A DNA stretch of 64,000 bases from Olsenella urininfantis (GTDB lineage: Bacteria > Actinomycetota > Coriobacteriia > Coriobacteriales > Atopobiaceae). The notes beneath the pieces were generated by a model. That model saw only the letters and a list, made by a program, of their open reading frames with translations. It did no database searches and was not told the DNA's origin. Each line of letters opens with the position of its first letter. Within the stretch, counting starts at the first letter, position 1. Where the stretch lies: NCBI RefSeq assembly GCF_900155635.1, contig NZ_LT732540.1, positions 89,660 to 153,659 on the forward strand, read 5' to 3'. Position numbers and translations under genes: made by a program. Positions 45,616-54,164 of the stretch are shown here, in pieces.

Positions 45616-45834
45616 TCAGCCCACCTTCCTCTGCAGGTTCTCGATGTCGCTCCGCACGACCGAAAGCCCTTCTTCCAGGCGGTAGGTCCGCTCGATGAGC
45701 TGGTTGTGCTTCTCGACCTTCTCCGTGAGGGCGTCAAGCTTGAGCTCGGTTACGGCCCTGCTCTTCGAGTTGGAGAGGATCACGCCGACGAGGGTGACCA
45801 CCCCCGTTATGCACGCGACGACGATTGACTCCAT
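45616..45834 (-). CDS. XhlA-like lysis-associated protein
   Basis: 72 residues: an N-terminal membrane helix (MESIVVACITGVVTLVGVIL) followed by a predicted coiled coil (LDALTEKVEKHNQLIERTYRL). This arrangement, although inverted compared with some XhlA proteins, is usual for small phage genes before the holin. The stop is 2 bases from the holin start. It probably helps lysis. An imperfect CTCCCAAGG/CCCTGGGAG hairpin lies just upstream at about 45845-45880. Confidence 0.55.
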   Translation of the reverse strand: MESIVVACITGVVTLVGVILSNSKSRAVTELKLDALTEKVEKHNQLIERTYRLEEGLSVVRSDIENLQRKVG

Positions 45835-45995
45835 AAAGAACTGTCTCCCAAGGTCTCGACTTTCGTCCCCTGGGAGGCAGTGTCCGCCCGTGTCACAAGC
45901 TGCTTAGGAGGCCTGCTTGTCGGCCATGAGCTAATGACAGCTCAAGCTGAAACGGGGATAATGGGAGTGTTTTAATCGCGAGGAGGAGTACGCCT

Positions 45996-46862
45996 GTGTC
46001 GTTGATTTTCTGTCCTGAATGCCATGCAAGGATCTCTTCAAGTGCGGTCACATGCCCGCATTGCGGTTTTGTCGCCCAGAGCGAAGAAACGGGTATCGTT
46101 CCGATCAGCTCCCTGCCGCCGGCAAAGGTAGCCCCTCGGGTTACCGCTCTTGAGGCCACGGTGTTTGACGACGGAATGAACCTCATCCCGACTCAAACCA
46201 ACGAGTCCCTTGTGAAGTTCCTGGCAGATGCCGATACCATGGCTAAATTCGCACCAGCGATCTACGACATCATCAAGAAGCTTTCCGCGCGTGGCGATAC
46301 AAAATACCTTGCGGATTTCAGCGCCGCAGCGGAAGAGCTCATGAAGAGCGGCGAGCTCGTCTTCTCGGTCGAGAAGAAGACAGAGGACAAGTGGGGAATC
46401 GAAGAACTACAAGCATGTGAAGAGGCGTTGGTGCTGCTGTTCAAGGAGCTATGGCCATATCCCGACACGTCGTTCCGTCCGCAGGTAAAGGTTGCGCAGA
46501 CGCACTACCTCTCTGATGAATATGACTTCACGAGTTCCGACATCGAAGCATTCACATTCCTCGGTTCAAGGTTTCCCGTGAAGACATGGAAGGAGGCCGC
46601 GTAAAACGTCATCAGGCAAATCTACGAGCTCGACCCTGCGACGCTCATGTCCATTGCGGCGCTCCCCTCGTTCCCCGGTGACTCGGCCAACTACCTTTCA
46701 AGGAAGAACAAGGGCAAAGGTTGGGCTGAGATAAACAAAGAGCTTTACGTGAATCTCGCGACCTCGACAAGCGTAAAGATCACTTTGCTTGAAGCGATTT
46801 TTAAGAGAGTAGGCATAAGCACCGATGAGCTGTGCTTTGAACTGATGGGAGTCGAAGAATGA
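45996..46862 (-). other. Placeholder: antisense side of the zinc-ribbon gene, no gene on this strand
   Basis: Nothing supportable is encoded on the minus strand here; the gene is on the plus strand (next entry). Confidence 0.1.
45996..46862 (+). pseudogene. Zinc-ribbon protein of the restriction locus, split by one stop codon
   Basis: GTG 45996 follows GAGGAGG. Residues 5-25 form a zinc ribbon (CPECHARISSSAVTCPHCG). The middle shares about 90 residues with the protein at 25994 (PISSLPPAKV, FAPAIYDIIKKLSARGD, VEKKTEDKWG). The frame stops at TAA 46602-46604 but continues in the same frame to 46862 (NVIRQIYELDPATLMSIAAL, then INKELYVNLATSTSVKITLL). That last segment, with FLGSRFPVKTWKEA before the stop, is a C-terminal domain I have seen attached to restriction-related proteins. 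So a single nonsense mutation or readthrough codon splits a 288-codon gene. Its end overlaps the ATG of the nuclease gene by 4 bases. Confidence 0.7.
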
Positions 46863-48031
46863 CGTCGCAGAGCGCTCAGATAATCATGCAGCCGGATCGG
46901 GATGCGCTTGGCGAATGCCTGGTCAAAGAAATCGAAAACGGTCATTATTCCACGTTCAGATTCGCAGTCGCATACGCGCGCATGAGCGGTGTGAACCTGC
47001 TCAAGCCATATCTAGAAGAGTTCAAGAGCGAGGGCCAAACGATTATCGGAACGGTGGGTATTGACCAGAGGAACACTTCGATCGAGGCAATCAGCGAGTT
47101 AAAGTCGCTCTGTGACCATCTGTACGTGTTCCATAACGAGAACCCTTATATCACATTCCACGATAAGGCCTACATGCTTGAGTCGAATGATGGATACTGG
47201 CTTGCAGTCGGCTCAAACAACATGACAGAAGGCGGTCTGCTAAAGAATGACGAGGCATGTATCGTACTGGCAGGCTCGGGGTCGACGCCGACTAGAATGG
47301 CCGAGCTATTCGCCCATTACACTGACGTCGAATCACCCTATTGCCTTGAGATTGATGATGCGACGTTAAATAATCTCAAAGCCGGGGGTTACATCCTTCC
47401 AGAATCCGAGTTGCGTAAAGCCTCGTCAGTCCGCAAGACAAGCGCCGAGTCTCAAGGCTCAGGGTTATTCGCACGTAAAGATAGCGCGAAGAGCTCAGTA
47501 TCGCGTCCTTCAACACAGATGAAGCCAAAGGCCACGCCTTCGAGCCCATCTAGCTCGGAAGAAGAACAAGAGCCTGCGGAGTACATGATGAAGTATGCTG
47601 CCAAAGGAGGTGGCCGCGCGAAGCAAGTCCAATTCAACATGGACATACAGAAGAACTTCTTCCATTTGGAGAACGGCGAAGAAGTTAGCCTACAGGAGAT
47701 GCGAGGCCCTGGGGCATCGTCTCCTGCACGCATAGAACGACGGGTTGTTGTTCTATCAGACGTGAACCGCAATGTGCGACTTGAAGTTGAGGGCGCAACG
47801 ATATTAAACGAGTACTATCCAGAAGATCCCTCTACCAAGCCGATTATCCTGATGAAGCGAATTAGCAAGAAGTTTTTCCGCTACATGCTGCTCATGCCGG
47901 GGGATGCCGGTTATCCAGAGATGAACGCGAGGCTCGATAGCGAGCCCCAAAGAGGCAACTCGTTCAAATACGCCTTTCTGACCTCGTCGGATCTCTACAA
48001 CACGTGGCCGGATTGTCCACTGTATGAATAG
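46859..48031 (+). CDS. PLD-fold restriction endonuclease, BfiI/NgoFVII-like
   Basis: 390 residues. Residues 1-165 resemble a phospholipase-D nuclease: HDK (His101, Lys103) in ITFHDKAYM, GSNN (about 118-121) and an acidic residue in LKNDEA. This is the one-motif arrangement of dimeric PLD restriction enzymes such as BfiI. A Ser/Pro/Lys-rich linker (190-245) leads to a beta-rich domain (about 250-390: NRNVRLEVEGA, PIILMKRISKKFFRYMLLMPGD) that fits the B3-like recognition domain of BfiI/NgoFVII. BfiI-type enzymes cut DNA near an asymmetric site without metal. The ATG overlaps the upstream gene's stop; two methyltransferase genes converge on it from the right. Confidence 0.75.
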   Translation: MTSQSAQIIMQPDRDALGECLVKEIENGHYSTFRFAVAYARMSGVNLLKPYLEEFKSEGQTIIGTVGIDQRNTSIEAISELKSLCDHLYVFHNENPYITFHDKAYMLESNDGYWLAVGSNNMTEGGLLKNDEACIVLAGSGSTPTRMAELFAHYTDVESPYCLEIDDATLNNLKAGGYILPESELRKASSVRKTSAESQGSGLFARKDSAKSSVSRPSTQMKPKATPSSPSSSEEEQEPAEYMMKYAAKGGGRAKQVQFNMDIQKNFFHLENGEEVSLQEMRGPGASSPARIERRVVVLSDVNRNVRLEVEGATILNEYYPEDPSTKPIILMKRISKKFFRYMLLMPGDAGYPEMNARLDSEPQRGNSFKYAFLTSSDLYNTWPDCPLYE

Positions 48032-48142
48032 CAACTATATCTTGCGCAAATGAAAGGCATTTAAGAGACTGGAGACCGATGATGGCCACTCTGCATGTTG
48101 GCCATCATCGGTCTTCTTGACGTGATTTGCGCTGCTGCTTGA

Positions 48143-49015
48143 TTAGACCGGCTTCGTCCTGAAAAGATCTGCGTAGGCAGGGGCCTTCGAGTTCTTCTTC
48201 TTTGGGTCGGGCTTCTGGCATATGATGATGTACTCGTTCACGTTCTTGAAGAGCAGGTTGGGCGGATATGGGTAGCTTCCGAAAATCGGCCTCTGCCCGT
48301 TTGCGGAACCCCACCTTCCACCGGTACCGTCCTTGTTCCAGATAATCTGATTGATCAGGAAGAACCCGGTTTGCTGCATGAGCTTCGTCAGATCGGTTGC
48401 AATGGGCATGGTGACCAAGCCGTATTCACGGGTGTTCTGGTTAACGTTTGCCGTCACTACGCAGATCTTTCGTCCTGGCATTAGCACGCGGTAGCACTCC
48501 GCAAACACCTTGCCCATGGCTTCAAGAAAGTCATCGTAGTATTGCATGCTCCCAATGTTGCCTTCAAAGTCGCCGTAATCCGCCTTGTTCCAATAAGGGG
48601 GCGAAGTGATGACGCAGCCGACGGAGTCATCGTCGAGACTCGCCAGGCTCGATGAGCTGCTAGGTACGATTTCAAAGTCCCCATCTTCGATGTGGTCGTA
48701 TTCGTCTTTTAGGGCGTTGAGCCGTTTTGTTGCGATGTCAACATAGTCTGGATTTGTCTCGAAGCCTATGTACATACGCTTGTTTCTCAGGGCGGCAGCA
48801 CCGGTGGATGCCGTGCCAGAGAACGGGTCGAGTACGGTGTCGCCCACAAAGGAAAAGAGTTTCATAAGCCTGCGCGGTATCTCTTCGGGGAAGACAGCAG
48901 GATGATTCCCGTCGCTTATGTTGGCAATATCCCAGACGGTTTTGGTCCACTCACGCCACTCGTCTTTGGTGATCGCGGACTGCTCCTTAATGCTAATTTC
49001 AGGATTGATTATCAT
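48143..49015 (-). CDS. DNA methyltransferase with TSPPYW motif (probably N4-cytosine)
   Basis: 290 residues. Motif X-like segment HPAVFPEEIPRRL (38-50), AdoMet motif DPFSGTAST (63-71), acidic loop FETNPDYVDIA, and catalytic TSPPYWNKADYG (137-148). SPPY is most often found in N4-cytosine methyltransferases; order X-I-IV places it in the permuted group. ATG 49015 overlaps the stop of the upstream methyltransferase by 4 bases (49012-49015), so both are translated as a pair. It should protect one strand or part of the site cut by the neighbouring PLD nuclease. An N6-adenine specificity cannot be excluded. Confidence 0.85.
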   Translation of the reverse strand: MIINPEISIKEQSAITKDEWREWTKTVWDIANISDGNHPAVFPEEIPRRLMKLFSFVGDTVLDPFSGTASTGAAALRNKRMYIGFETNPDYVDIATKRLNALKDEYDHIEDGDFEIVPSSSSSLASLDDDSVGCVITSPPYWNKADYGDFEGNIGSMQYYDDFLEAMGKVFAECYRVLMPGRKICVVTANVNQNTREYGLVTMPIATDLTKLMQQTGFFLINQIIWNKDGTGGRWGSANGQRPIFGSYPYPPNLLFKNVNEYIIICQKPDPKKKNSKAPAYADLFRTKPV

Positions 49016-50847
49016 TCTTTTGTCCCCTTCAAATAGTCGAAGTAGCCCAATAGCTGAGCGTCGTTTCTTGCGCAGTCGAGGTAGTCCCTATACCAGTTGT
49101 GCAGAAGCTTGGCATTAGCATCGGTGTCAAGCGCTCCGAGAATGAGGTCGTCAATTTCAAATATCGTTTGCAGCGCAGGTAGATGGTTATATCTAACGAT
49201 GGTCTTTCCGCTGTTTATGCTGCTTGTCTTATGTTCGGGCAACTGTCTGCACAGCATGCGTCCACACTCTGATATGCGCTGAGCAGTCGACACATCGAAT
49301 CGGGAACGTCCAAGGTTCAACGCTTTGAGCAGGTGCGATGAAAGATGGAACCCGTCGGATTCCACGGTCCAGAACCAGAAAGCGGTGACGGAGTTGAGAA
49401 TTCCTATAAAGTAATACATGTCGTCTTCGCACGCGAAAGTGCATGTACGCAGGCTGTCGGGTACATAAGGCTCACCGTTCGCGTCATGCGAAGGCGGGTT
49501 ATGGTCCAATGCCAGTATCCAGTTGTACACAATAGTTGGATAATAGCCGCTGCACCTACCGACGCCTCTCTTGGCAATCATCCCTGCAAGACTCGGTTCC
49601 TTGGCTTTTGCTACCTCAGAGAACAGTGCCATGCCAACGGGCGTTTCGATCTTTGGCACAAACTCTAGGACATCTTCGCCCTGTGCAGGGGTCCCCCTTT
49701 TCAGCATGTCCTCAAATAGAATGGCTCTGTTGCTAGAGACCCAGCGAGACAAACCGGTTGTGCAGACATACCTATCGTGACAGCGTTTGTTTCGGCTAAG
49801 CCGCAGAACGACAATTCGCGTCCTCACATCGTCACCGAATAGGGCATCAGGACTCCGGTCATAGTGTTCGAAGCGTGCGTTCCATATGTCGGTTAGGGCT
49901 ATCCTCTCGCGCATCGCTCGATACGGCTTGGCGCGGTTGCAGGAGACTGATATGGGCAATACATAGCTAATCACGGCATTACCGTCCGCGACTGTCATAG
50001 CAACGTGAAGGAAGTCAATGCAGGTATTGCCTCCGCCCCTGGTAGAGACATATGGCGGGTTGCCAATGACGCAATGAGGCGAGTATTTCAGGAACGCTTC
50101 TTGCGATTCGCCAGCTAAAGAATCGGTGTGCTGGATTGATGCCGTCAACGCAAGGTTTGCTCTATGGGATGTGAACTCGTCCGGATAGAGGCTTCGCAGC
50201 ACGACGCTGATGCAATACCTGCAGACAATTACGGCCAACATGTTCGCGTCGTGCCCTCTGAAACGATTCTCGAAGAAGTCCAATGCAGAATCGAAATCAG
50301 GCATGAAGCCACGCGATTTCAGCTCAGCCAGCAAACATAGAGCGAAAACTCCTGTTCCGCATGACAGGTCGGCAAAGCGGGCCTCACCAATGCTCACGCT
50401 GCAAACGTTAATGAGCTCGTCAATGCTGGACATGCACATATGACGCGCGATGTCATATGGAGTGAAGTAGACGCCTTTTGCCTTTTTCCCATGGGTCAAC
50501 AAGCCCCCACGTCTGTCATGCCAGGAGTTACTGATGTCATCGTTTTCATACACGAGCGCTTCGAGGGCATATGGCAGCAGCTCGATCGCGTTGTCGTCAA
50601 GCAATGCTGACAGGCAGCTCGTATCGAGGGCACTGTATACAGAGTTTTGATCTATGTCGATTATTGGCGTTTCGGCACCAGAGGACTCTATCAGAGCATG
50701 GTCAACCAAGCCCAGCGTAATCATCAGGCGCTGCTGCTCGTTAAGTGCTGCAGACGTTGTTGCGCGCAGCTGAAGGATAGCGCCAACTATCCTATTGATA
50801 TTCTGTTTGTGCGTCACGCAGAGCGGTTGTCTAAAGCTGAGGTTCAT
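49012..50847 (-). CDS. Eco57I-like N6-adenine DNA methyltransferase
   Basis: 611 residues. GVYFTP (125-130) is the AdoMet-pocket motif X of gamma-type enzymes, DLSCGTGVFAL (160-170) motif I, and GNPPY (about 264-268) motif IV, characteristic of adenine-N6 methylation. The C-terminal 300 residues, with no nuclease motif seen, probably recognise DNA (LALDHNPPSHDANGEPYVPD region), as in Eco57I/TaqI-like enzymes. It overlaps the AbrB-like gene upstream by 17 bases and the next methyltransferase by 4. Two methyltransferases of different type beside one nuclease fit an asymmetric recognition site in which each strand needs its own enzyme. Confidence 0.85.
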   Translation of the reverse strand: MNLSFRQPLCVTHKQNINRIVGAILQLRATTSAALNEQQRLMITLGLVDHALIESSGAETPIIDIDQNSVYSALDTSCLSALLDDNAIELLPYALEALVYENDDISNSWHDRRGGLLTHGKKAKGVYFTPYDIARHMCMSSIDELINVCSVSIGEARFADLSCGTGVFALCLLAELKSRGFMPDFDSALDFFENRFRGHDANMLAVIVCRYCISVVLRSLYPDEFTSHRANLALTASIQHTDSLAGESQEAFLKYSPHCVIGNPPYVSTRGGGNTCIDFLHVAMTVADGNAVISYVLPISVSCNRAKPYRAMRERIALTDIWNARFEHYDRSPDALFGDDVRTRIVVLRLSRNKRCHDRYVCTTGLSRWVSSNRAILFEDMLKRGTPAQGEDVLEFVPKIETPVGMALFSEVAKAKEPSLAGMIAKRGVGRCSGYYPTIVYNWILALDHNPPSHDANGEPYVPDSLRTCTFACEDDMYYFIGILNSVTAFWFWTVESDGFHLSSHLLKALNLGRSRFDVSTAQRISECGRMLCRQLPEHKTSSINSGKTIVRYNHLPALQTIFEIDDLILGALDTDANAKLLHNWYRDYLDCARNDAQLLGYFDYLKGTKE

Positions 50848-51019
50848 CGGTCTTGCTCGCAGGCTTCAATACGATGCATCTGTTTTCAACGTCGAACTTT
50901 ATTTCAAGCTCAGTCACGCCGGGCATAAGATCTAGGTTCTCGACTGCTGATTTTGGAAGCCTTACACGAAGGTCTTTTTGCAGGACACTTGTGCTGAGGT
51001 ATACTTCGCTTCTCATCAT
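50831..51019 (-). CDS. AbrB/SpoVT-like small DNA-binding protein
   Basis: 62 residues from ATG 51019, chosen for GGAG 5 bases upstream; longer starts overlap the divergent gene. The sequence STSVLQKDLRVRLPKSAVEN (residues 9-28) followed by a beta-rich GVTELEIKFDVENRCIVLKP is the swapped-hairpin AbrB pattern. It is the first gene of the methyltransferase operon, overlapping it by 17 bases, and next to a divergent promoter region, so it probably autoregulates and sets methyltransferase expression before the nuclease. Confidence 0.6.
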   Translation of the reverse strand: MMRSEVYLSTSVLQKDLRVRLPKSAVENLDLMPGVTELEIKFDVENRCIVLKPASKTDEPQL

Positions 51020-51049
51020 GTGGGCTCCAGATTCGTTCATCTGTCCTAG

Positions 51050-51062
51050 TTTTAGACTAAAA
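51050..51062. promoter_or_regulatory. Palindrome between divergent operons
   Basis: TTTTAG-A-CTAAAA is a perfect 6+1+6 inverted repeat in the 115-base gap between the AbrB-like and ATPase genes. It is a candidate site for the AbrB-like protein. Confidence 0.4.
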
Positions 51063-51133
51063 TCAGTCCGTTGTAGTCCTAATTGTAGCGCTGACCACTC
51101 ATCCGCGCAATCGAGGCAAACCGGAAGGCTTGC

Positions 51134-53068
51134 ATGCAAATCTCAATCACGAATTATCGCAACATCAACCAACTCGGCATCGAGTTCGAAGAAGGCAAGG
51201 TCAACTACCTGTTCGGCGTTTGCGGCTCAGGCAAGTCGTCCATCCTTGACGCCATATCGAAACCGCTAGAGGCTAAGGACGCGACGGTCGGCGAAGCCAG
51301 CGAGCCGGTTGTGCTTGTGGACGGGAACCCGCCTCAGCCTGCTGTCGCTTCGCTCTACAGCATCGAACGGCACACCATTCTGTTCGATCAGGCGGCTAAC
51401 GAGGACTGCTACCGCGTATTCGTCGGGGACGAGTCGGAGCTTCTGGAGCATGAGGCGGCCTTCCACGCAAGCATCGAAAACCTGCGTGAAATCAGACAAA
51501 GACTGATTGCGATGAAAGACGATGTTGACGCTCTTGCCAAGGAGATAGGTAAGCCGGCAGCGAGGAGCGGCAAGTTCTCGGGGTCAACCAGGCTCTGCAA
51601 GGCGCATGTCGCAGTCTCGGGCACCACGGGCCGCGTTCGCGGGATGCTAGATGCGTGTGACTACGATTACCTCGAATGGCAGTCGAGGGGGTTCACCGTC
51701 AACGATGACTTCGACAACGACGTCTGCCCGTTCTGCGGCCAGGAAATACCGGAAGACCGCGCAATCAAGCTGTCAGAGGTCCGTGCGCTCACGACGAAAG
51801 AGCTCAAGCCGATATTTACCGCATCGCCAATCATGGAAAGGCTTGGATTCCAGGCACCTGACTTCTCTGGCGAGGTCGAGTTCGCAAAGTTAAAGGAGCG
51901 GCTTGAGCGCCTGTTCACGGCAAGGGTTCAGATAGAGCTCGTGCTCCAATACTGCAACATCGGCAACGGCACGGCGCTGCTCAAGGGCATTCCCCGGGGA
52001 TTGGAACTTGACGAGGCGGTGTACGAGTTCGTCCCCGAACTGCGCGCCATCGCGGAAGACGTCAACGCAAGGCGTGCCGAGCTGTCGAGCCTCATGGGCC
52101 GCATGGCGGCCGACCTCAAGAGGATGGTCGACACCAACGCCAGAAGTCTCAACAGCAAGCTCAAGACACTCGGGATACCCTACGCATTCGAGATTGAGGA
52201 CGCAGACAGATCGGGGCACAAGGCCGCATACGTCCTGCGCCACGTGAGGGGCAAGCAGGGAGCGGACATGCGAAAGCAACTGTCCTACGGCGAGAAGAAC
52301 TTAATCGCACTGCTGTTGTTCCTGCACAACAACGATTCCGAGCTCACGCTTGTAGACGATCCTGCATCGTCTTACGATGACTTCCGCAGGAGCCAGATCT
52401 ACCGATGCATCATGGAGCACCAGGGAAAGACCGTTCTCGTGGTGTCGCACGACCAAGCGTTCGTGCGACGCGCTGCATGCGACCGCGACAGCGGCAAGCT
52501 CGGCAAGATACAATTCCTCGAGAACGCCGGCCATGGCTGCAAGGTGCACCCGATAACGCGGAGCAGTTTCATCTTCATTGATGAAGAGATAAAGCGCCGA
52601 ATCGGCATGGCCGCCGACTATTTCCAGAAGATGGTCAACGTCAGGCTCTATTGCGACATACACAGACACGAGGTGAGTGAAGCGGTCTGGGGATACACGT
52701 CTGCCGTACTGCACGGCGAAGACCGCGACAAGATAGCGTCCTTGCTGAGTGAAGCCGGGGTTGACGAGCAGTCGGTGCTTGTGGAGTTAAGCGCGAACCT
52801 CGGCATGGAATTGCCCGCGATGCCCGAGACTGTGGACAGGACGGTGAAAAGCTCATTCACGGACTATGAAGCGTTGGTCGCTGCACGCGAGGGCTTGCGT
52901 CGAAAAAGGGAGGGCAGCAGCCTGCCCGAGGAAGGGTCGCTACAGCTCGACATGCTGAACGACCTCGTGCACATGAATGACTGCGCCTTGTTCTGCCTGA
53001 ACCCGTACGAATACGCAGTCTGGCCCCCGGTCTTCGCGTCATTGCTCGAAGAGGTCAGAAAGAGCTAA
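51134..53068 (+). CDS. SMC/RecF-like ATPase with a CPFC zinc motif
   Basis: 644 residues, ATG after GGAAGG. The N-terminal lobe has ITNYRNINQLGIEFEEGKVN and Walker A GVCGSGKSS (28-36). A predicted helical middle section contains CPFCGQEIP (about 198-206), a single CxxC like half of a zinc hook. The C-terminal lobe has the ABC signature QLSYGEKN (about 382), Walker B LTLVDDPASS (about 404-413) and H-loop VVSHD (about 438). A further 190 residues follow. There is no TOPRIM or HNH motif. Such ATPases (AAA_13/RecF-like) are core parts of several defence systems (Septu PtuA-like, OLD-like), where they sense DNA and license a nuclease. It is divergent from the methyltransferase operon. Confidence 0.8.
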   Translation: MQISITNYRNINQLGIEFEEGKVNYLFGVCGSGKSSILDAISKPLEAKDATVGEASEPVVLVDGNPPQPAVASLYSIERHTILFDQAANEDCYRVFVGDESELLEHEAAFHASIENLREIRQRLIAMKDDVDALAKEIGKPAARSGKFSGSTRLCKAHVAVSGTTGRVRGMLDACDYDYLEWQSRGFTVNDDFDNDVCPFCGQEIPEDRAIKLSEVRALTTKELKPIFTASPIMERLGFQAPDFSGEVEFAKLKERLERLFTARVQIELVLQYCNIGNGTALLKGIPRGLELDEAVYEFVPELRAIAEDVNARRAELSSLMGRMAADLKRMVDTNARSLNSKLKTLGIPYAFEIEDADRSGHKAAYVLRHVRGKQGADMRKQLSYGEKNLIALLLFLHNNDSELTLVDDPASSYDDFRRSQIYRCIMEHQGKTVLVVSHDQAFVRRAACDRDSGKLGKIQFLENAGHGCKVHPITRSSFIFIDEEIKRRIGMAADYFQKMVNVRLYCDIHRHEVSEAVWGYTSAVLHGEDRDKIASLLSEAGVDEQSVLVELSANLGMELPAMPETVDRTVKSSFTDYEALVAAREGLRRKREGSSLPEEGSLQLDMLNDLVHMNDCALFCLNPYEYAVWPPVFASLLEEVRKS

Positions 53069-53455
53069 CGCGTCTAGAAACAACTGCCTGACGCTCACAT
53101 TGCAGAATTGAGTGAATCAGTCGCAGAGATCCGCCGCGAGCCCGCTGTTATCGAGGCCGTGACAGAACCAGCGAGCGTCATGTCGTCGAATTTATCTGCC
53201 GCCGGGCCGTGCGCACAGGCCACGCAAGCGCAGCACGTCGAGGATTGGGCCGCGCCACACGGCACCCCTGCCCATGGCGCTACCGCTTTGTGCTCGCGCG
53301 CTCGCGCGTCCCGTGTGCACCGTCGGCGGCAGAGACGGCAGCCGCGGCGGTCACCGTGCCCGGTCGGCCGTGACGGATCCCAGGGCCCAGACAGCAGGAG
53401 ACGGCCCGCAGGCCGTCCCCGGAGAGCTCGTATGCGTCTGTGCGTGCCCGCGTGG
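53069..53455. other. Gap without a supported gene
   Basis: A frame exists on the plus strand from 53108 but has a random-looking Arg/Ala composition after about 25 residues. No repeats or hairpins of note. Confidence 0.3.
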
Positions 53456-53725
53456 CTACTTCACCAGGCGGAACCCCACCGTGCCGTCAGGATCCGCCAT
53501 GTACACGCGCGTGGCCATCGCCGCGTTCATCTGCTCCAGCGTGTCCCAGGCGCCGAAGGCCCATAGCAGGTCCTCGTACATGGTCTGGTCGGAGGGCATC
53601 AGATCCGGGTCCACGCCGTCGAGCATCTGGCCCAGGGTCATGGGGCCGAGTTCCTCGCAGTGGTAGACGGTGTCCAGGTCGGGGAGCTTCCAGGCGGTGG
53701 CTTCCTTGGTGATGGTGGCGGTCAT
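53456..53725 (-). CDS. Small acidic protein divergent from an HTH gene
   Basis: 89 residues from ATG 53725, with AAAAGGAGG upstream; the longer frame crosses the operator region. MTATITKEATAWKLPDLDTV begins the protein and LGQMLDGVDPDLMPSDQTMY lies mid-way. It is acidic with no membrane segment. Not recognised. It faces an HTH gene across three operator copies, the layout of a regulated toxin/antitoxin or phage control pair; a DNA-mimic or effector role is possible but unproven. Confidence 0.5.
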   Translation of the reverse strand: MTATITKEATAWKLPDLDTVYHCEELGPMTLGQMLDGVDPDLMPSDQTMYEDLLWAFGAWDTLEQMNAAMATRVYMADPDGTVGFRLVK

Positions 53726-53748
53726 GTCGTCCTCCTTTTCCGTAGAGA

Positions 53749-53830
53749 TTATCAACTGATAATATATTAGGCCCATGAGCTGGTATTATCAAATGCTAAT
53801 CATCACTCCATAGAGATTACACTTTGCTAA
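53749..53830. promoter_or_regulatory. Three operator copies between divergent genes
   Basis: TTATCAACTGATAA (53749-53762, a near-perfect palindrome), TTATCAAATGCTAA (53786-53799) and TTACACTTTGCTAA (53817-53830) share TTA.CA...G.TAA, with starts 37 and 31 bases apart. The first and third are preceded by AGAGA. Binding by the adjacent HTH protein is likely. Confidence 0.65.
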
Positions 53831-53885
53831 TCCATGCGACCTGAGATAGACTGTACTGGTACACCGCAGGAGAAAGGTAAAGGGC

Positions 53886-54164
53886 ATGCAGATTACCGAC
53901 GCCATCAAGCACATGTGCGAGAAGAGCGGCAAAGGCGTCGTGGGCGCCTCCCAGGCCCTCGGGAAGTCCCGCATGTACCTGTCCGCGCTCATCAGCCGAG
54001 GGAGCTACCCGCGCACCGACACGCTCGCGCAGATCGCCCAGGCGTGCGGCTACAAGCTTGTGCTTGAGGGGAACGGGGAGAAAATCGAGATCGACCCCGA
54101 GCCATTCACAAATCAGGTCGTTGTTGAGTATGGCTTCACCTCTATCGAGCGTCCAGGGGATTAG
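53886..54164 (+). CDS. Phage-type HTH DNA-binding protein
   Basis: 92 residues; the ATG follows AGGAGAAAGG. It is a compact HTH: QITDAIKHMCEKSGKG, then VVGASQALGKSRMYLSALIS (turn near residue 22) and TLAQIAQACGYKLVLEGNGE. The layout resembles XRE-like regulators of phages and mobile elements in this group. The C-terminal 25 residues are a strand-rich tail. It is divergent from the 53.5 kb gene and probably represses both through the three repeats. Its TAG overlaps by 4 bases the end of the convergent portal gene. Confidence 0.7.
   Translation: MQITDAIKHMCEKSGKGVVGASQALGKSRMYLSALISRGSYPRTDTLAQIAQACGYKLVLEGNGEKIEIDPEPFTNQVVVEYGFTSIERPGD

Noticed and set aside
53108..53566. 152-codon plus-strand frame
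   Set aside because: Begins with TTG and becomes Arg-rich random sequence, overlapping the supported 53.5 kb minus gene.
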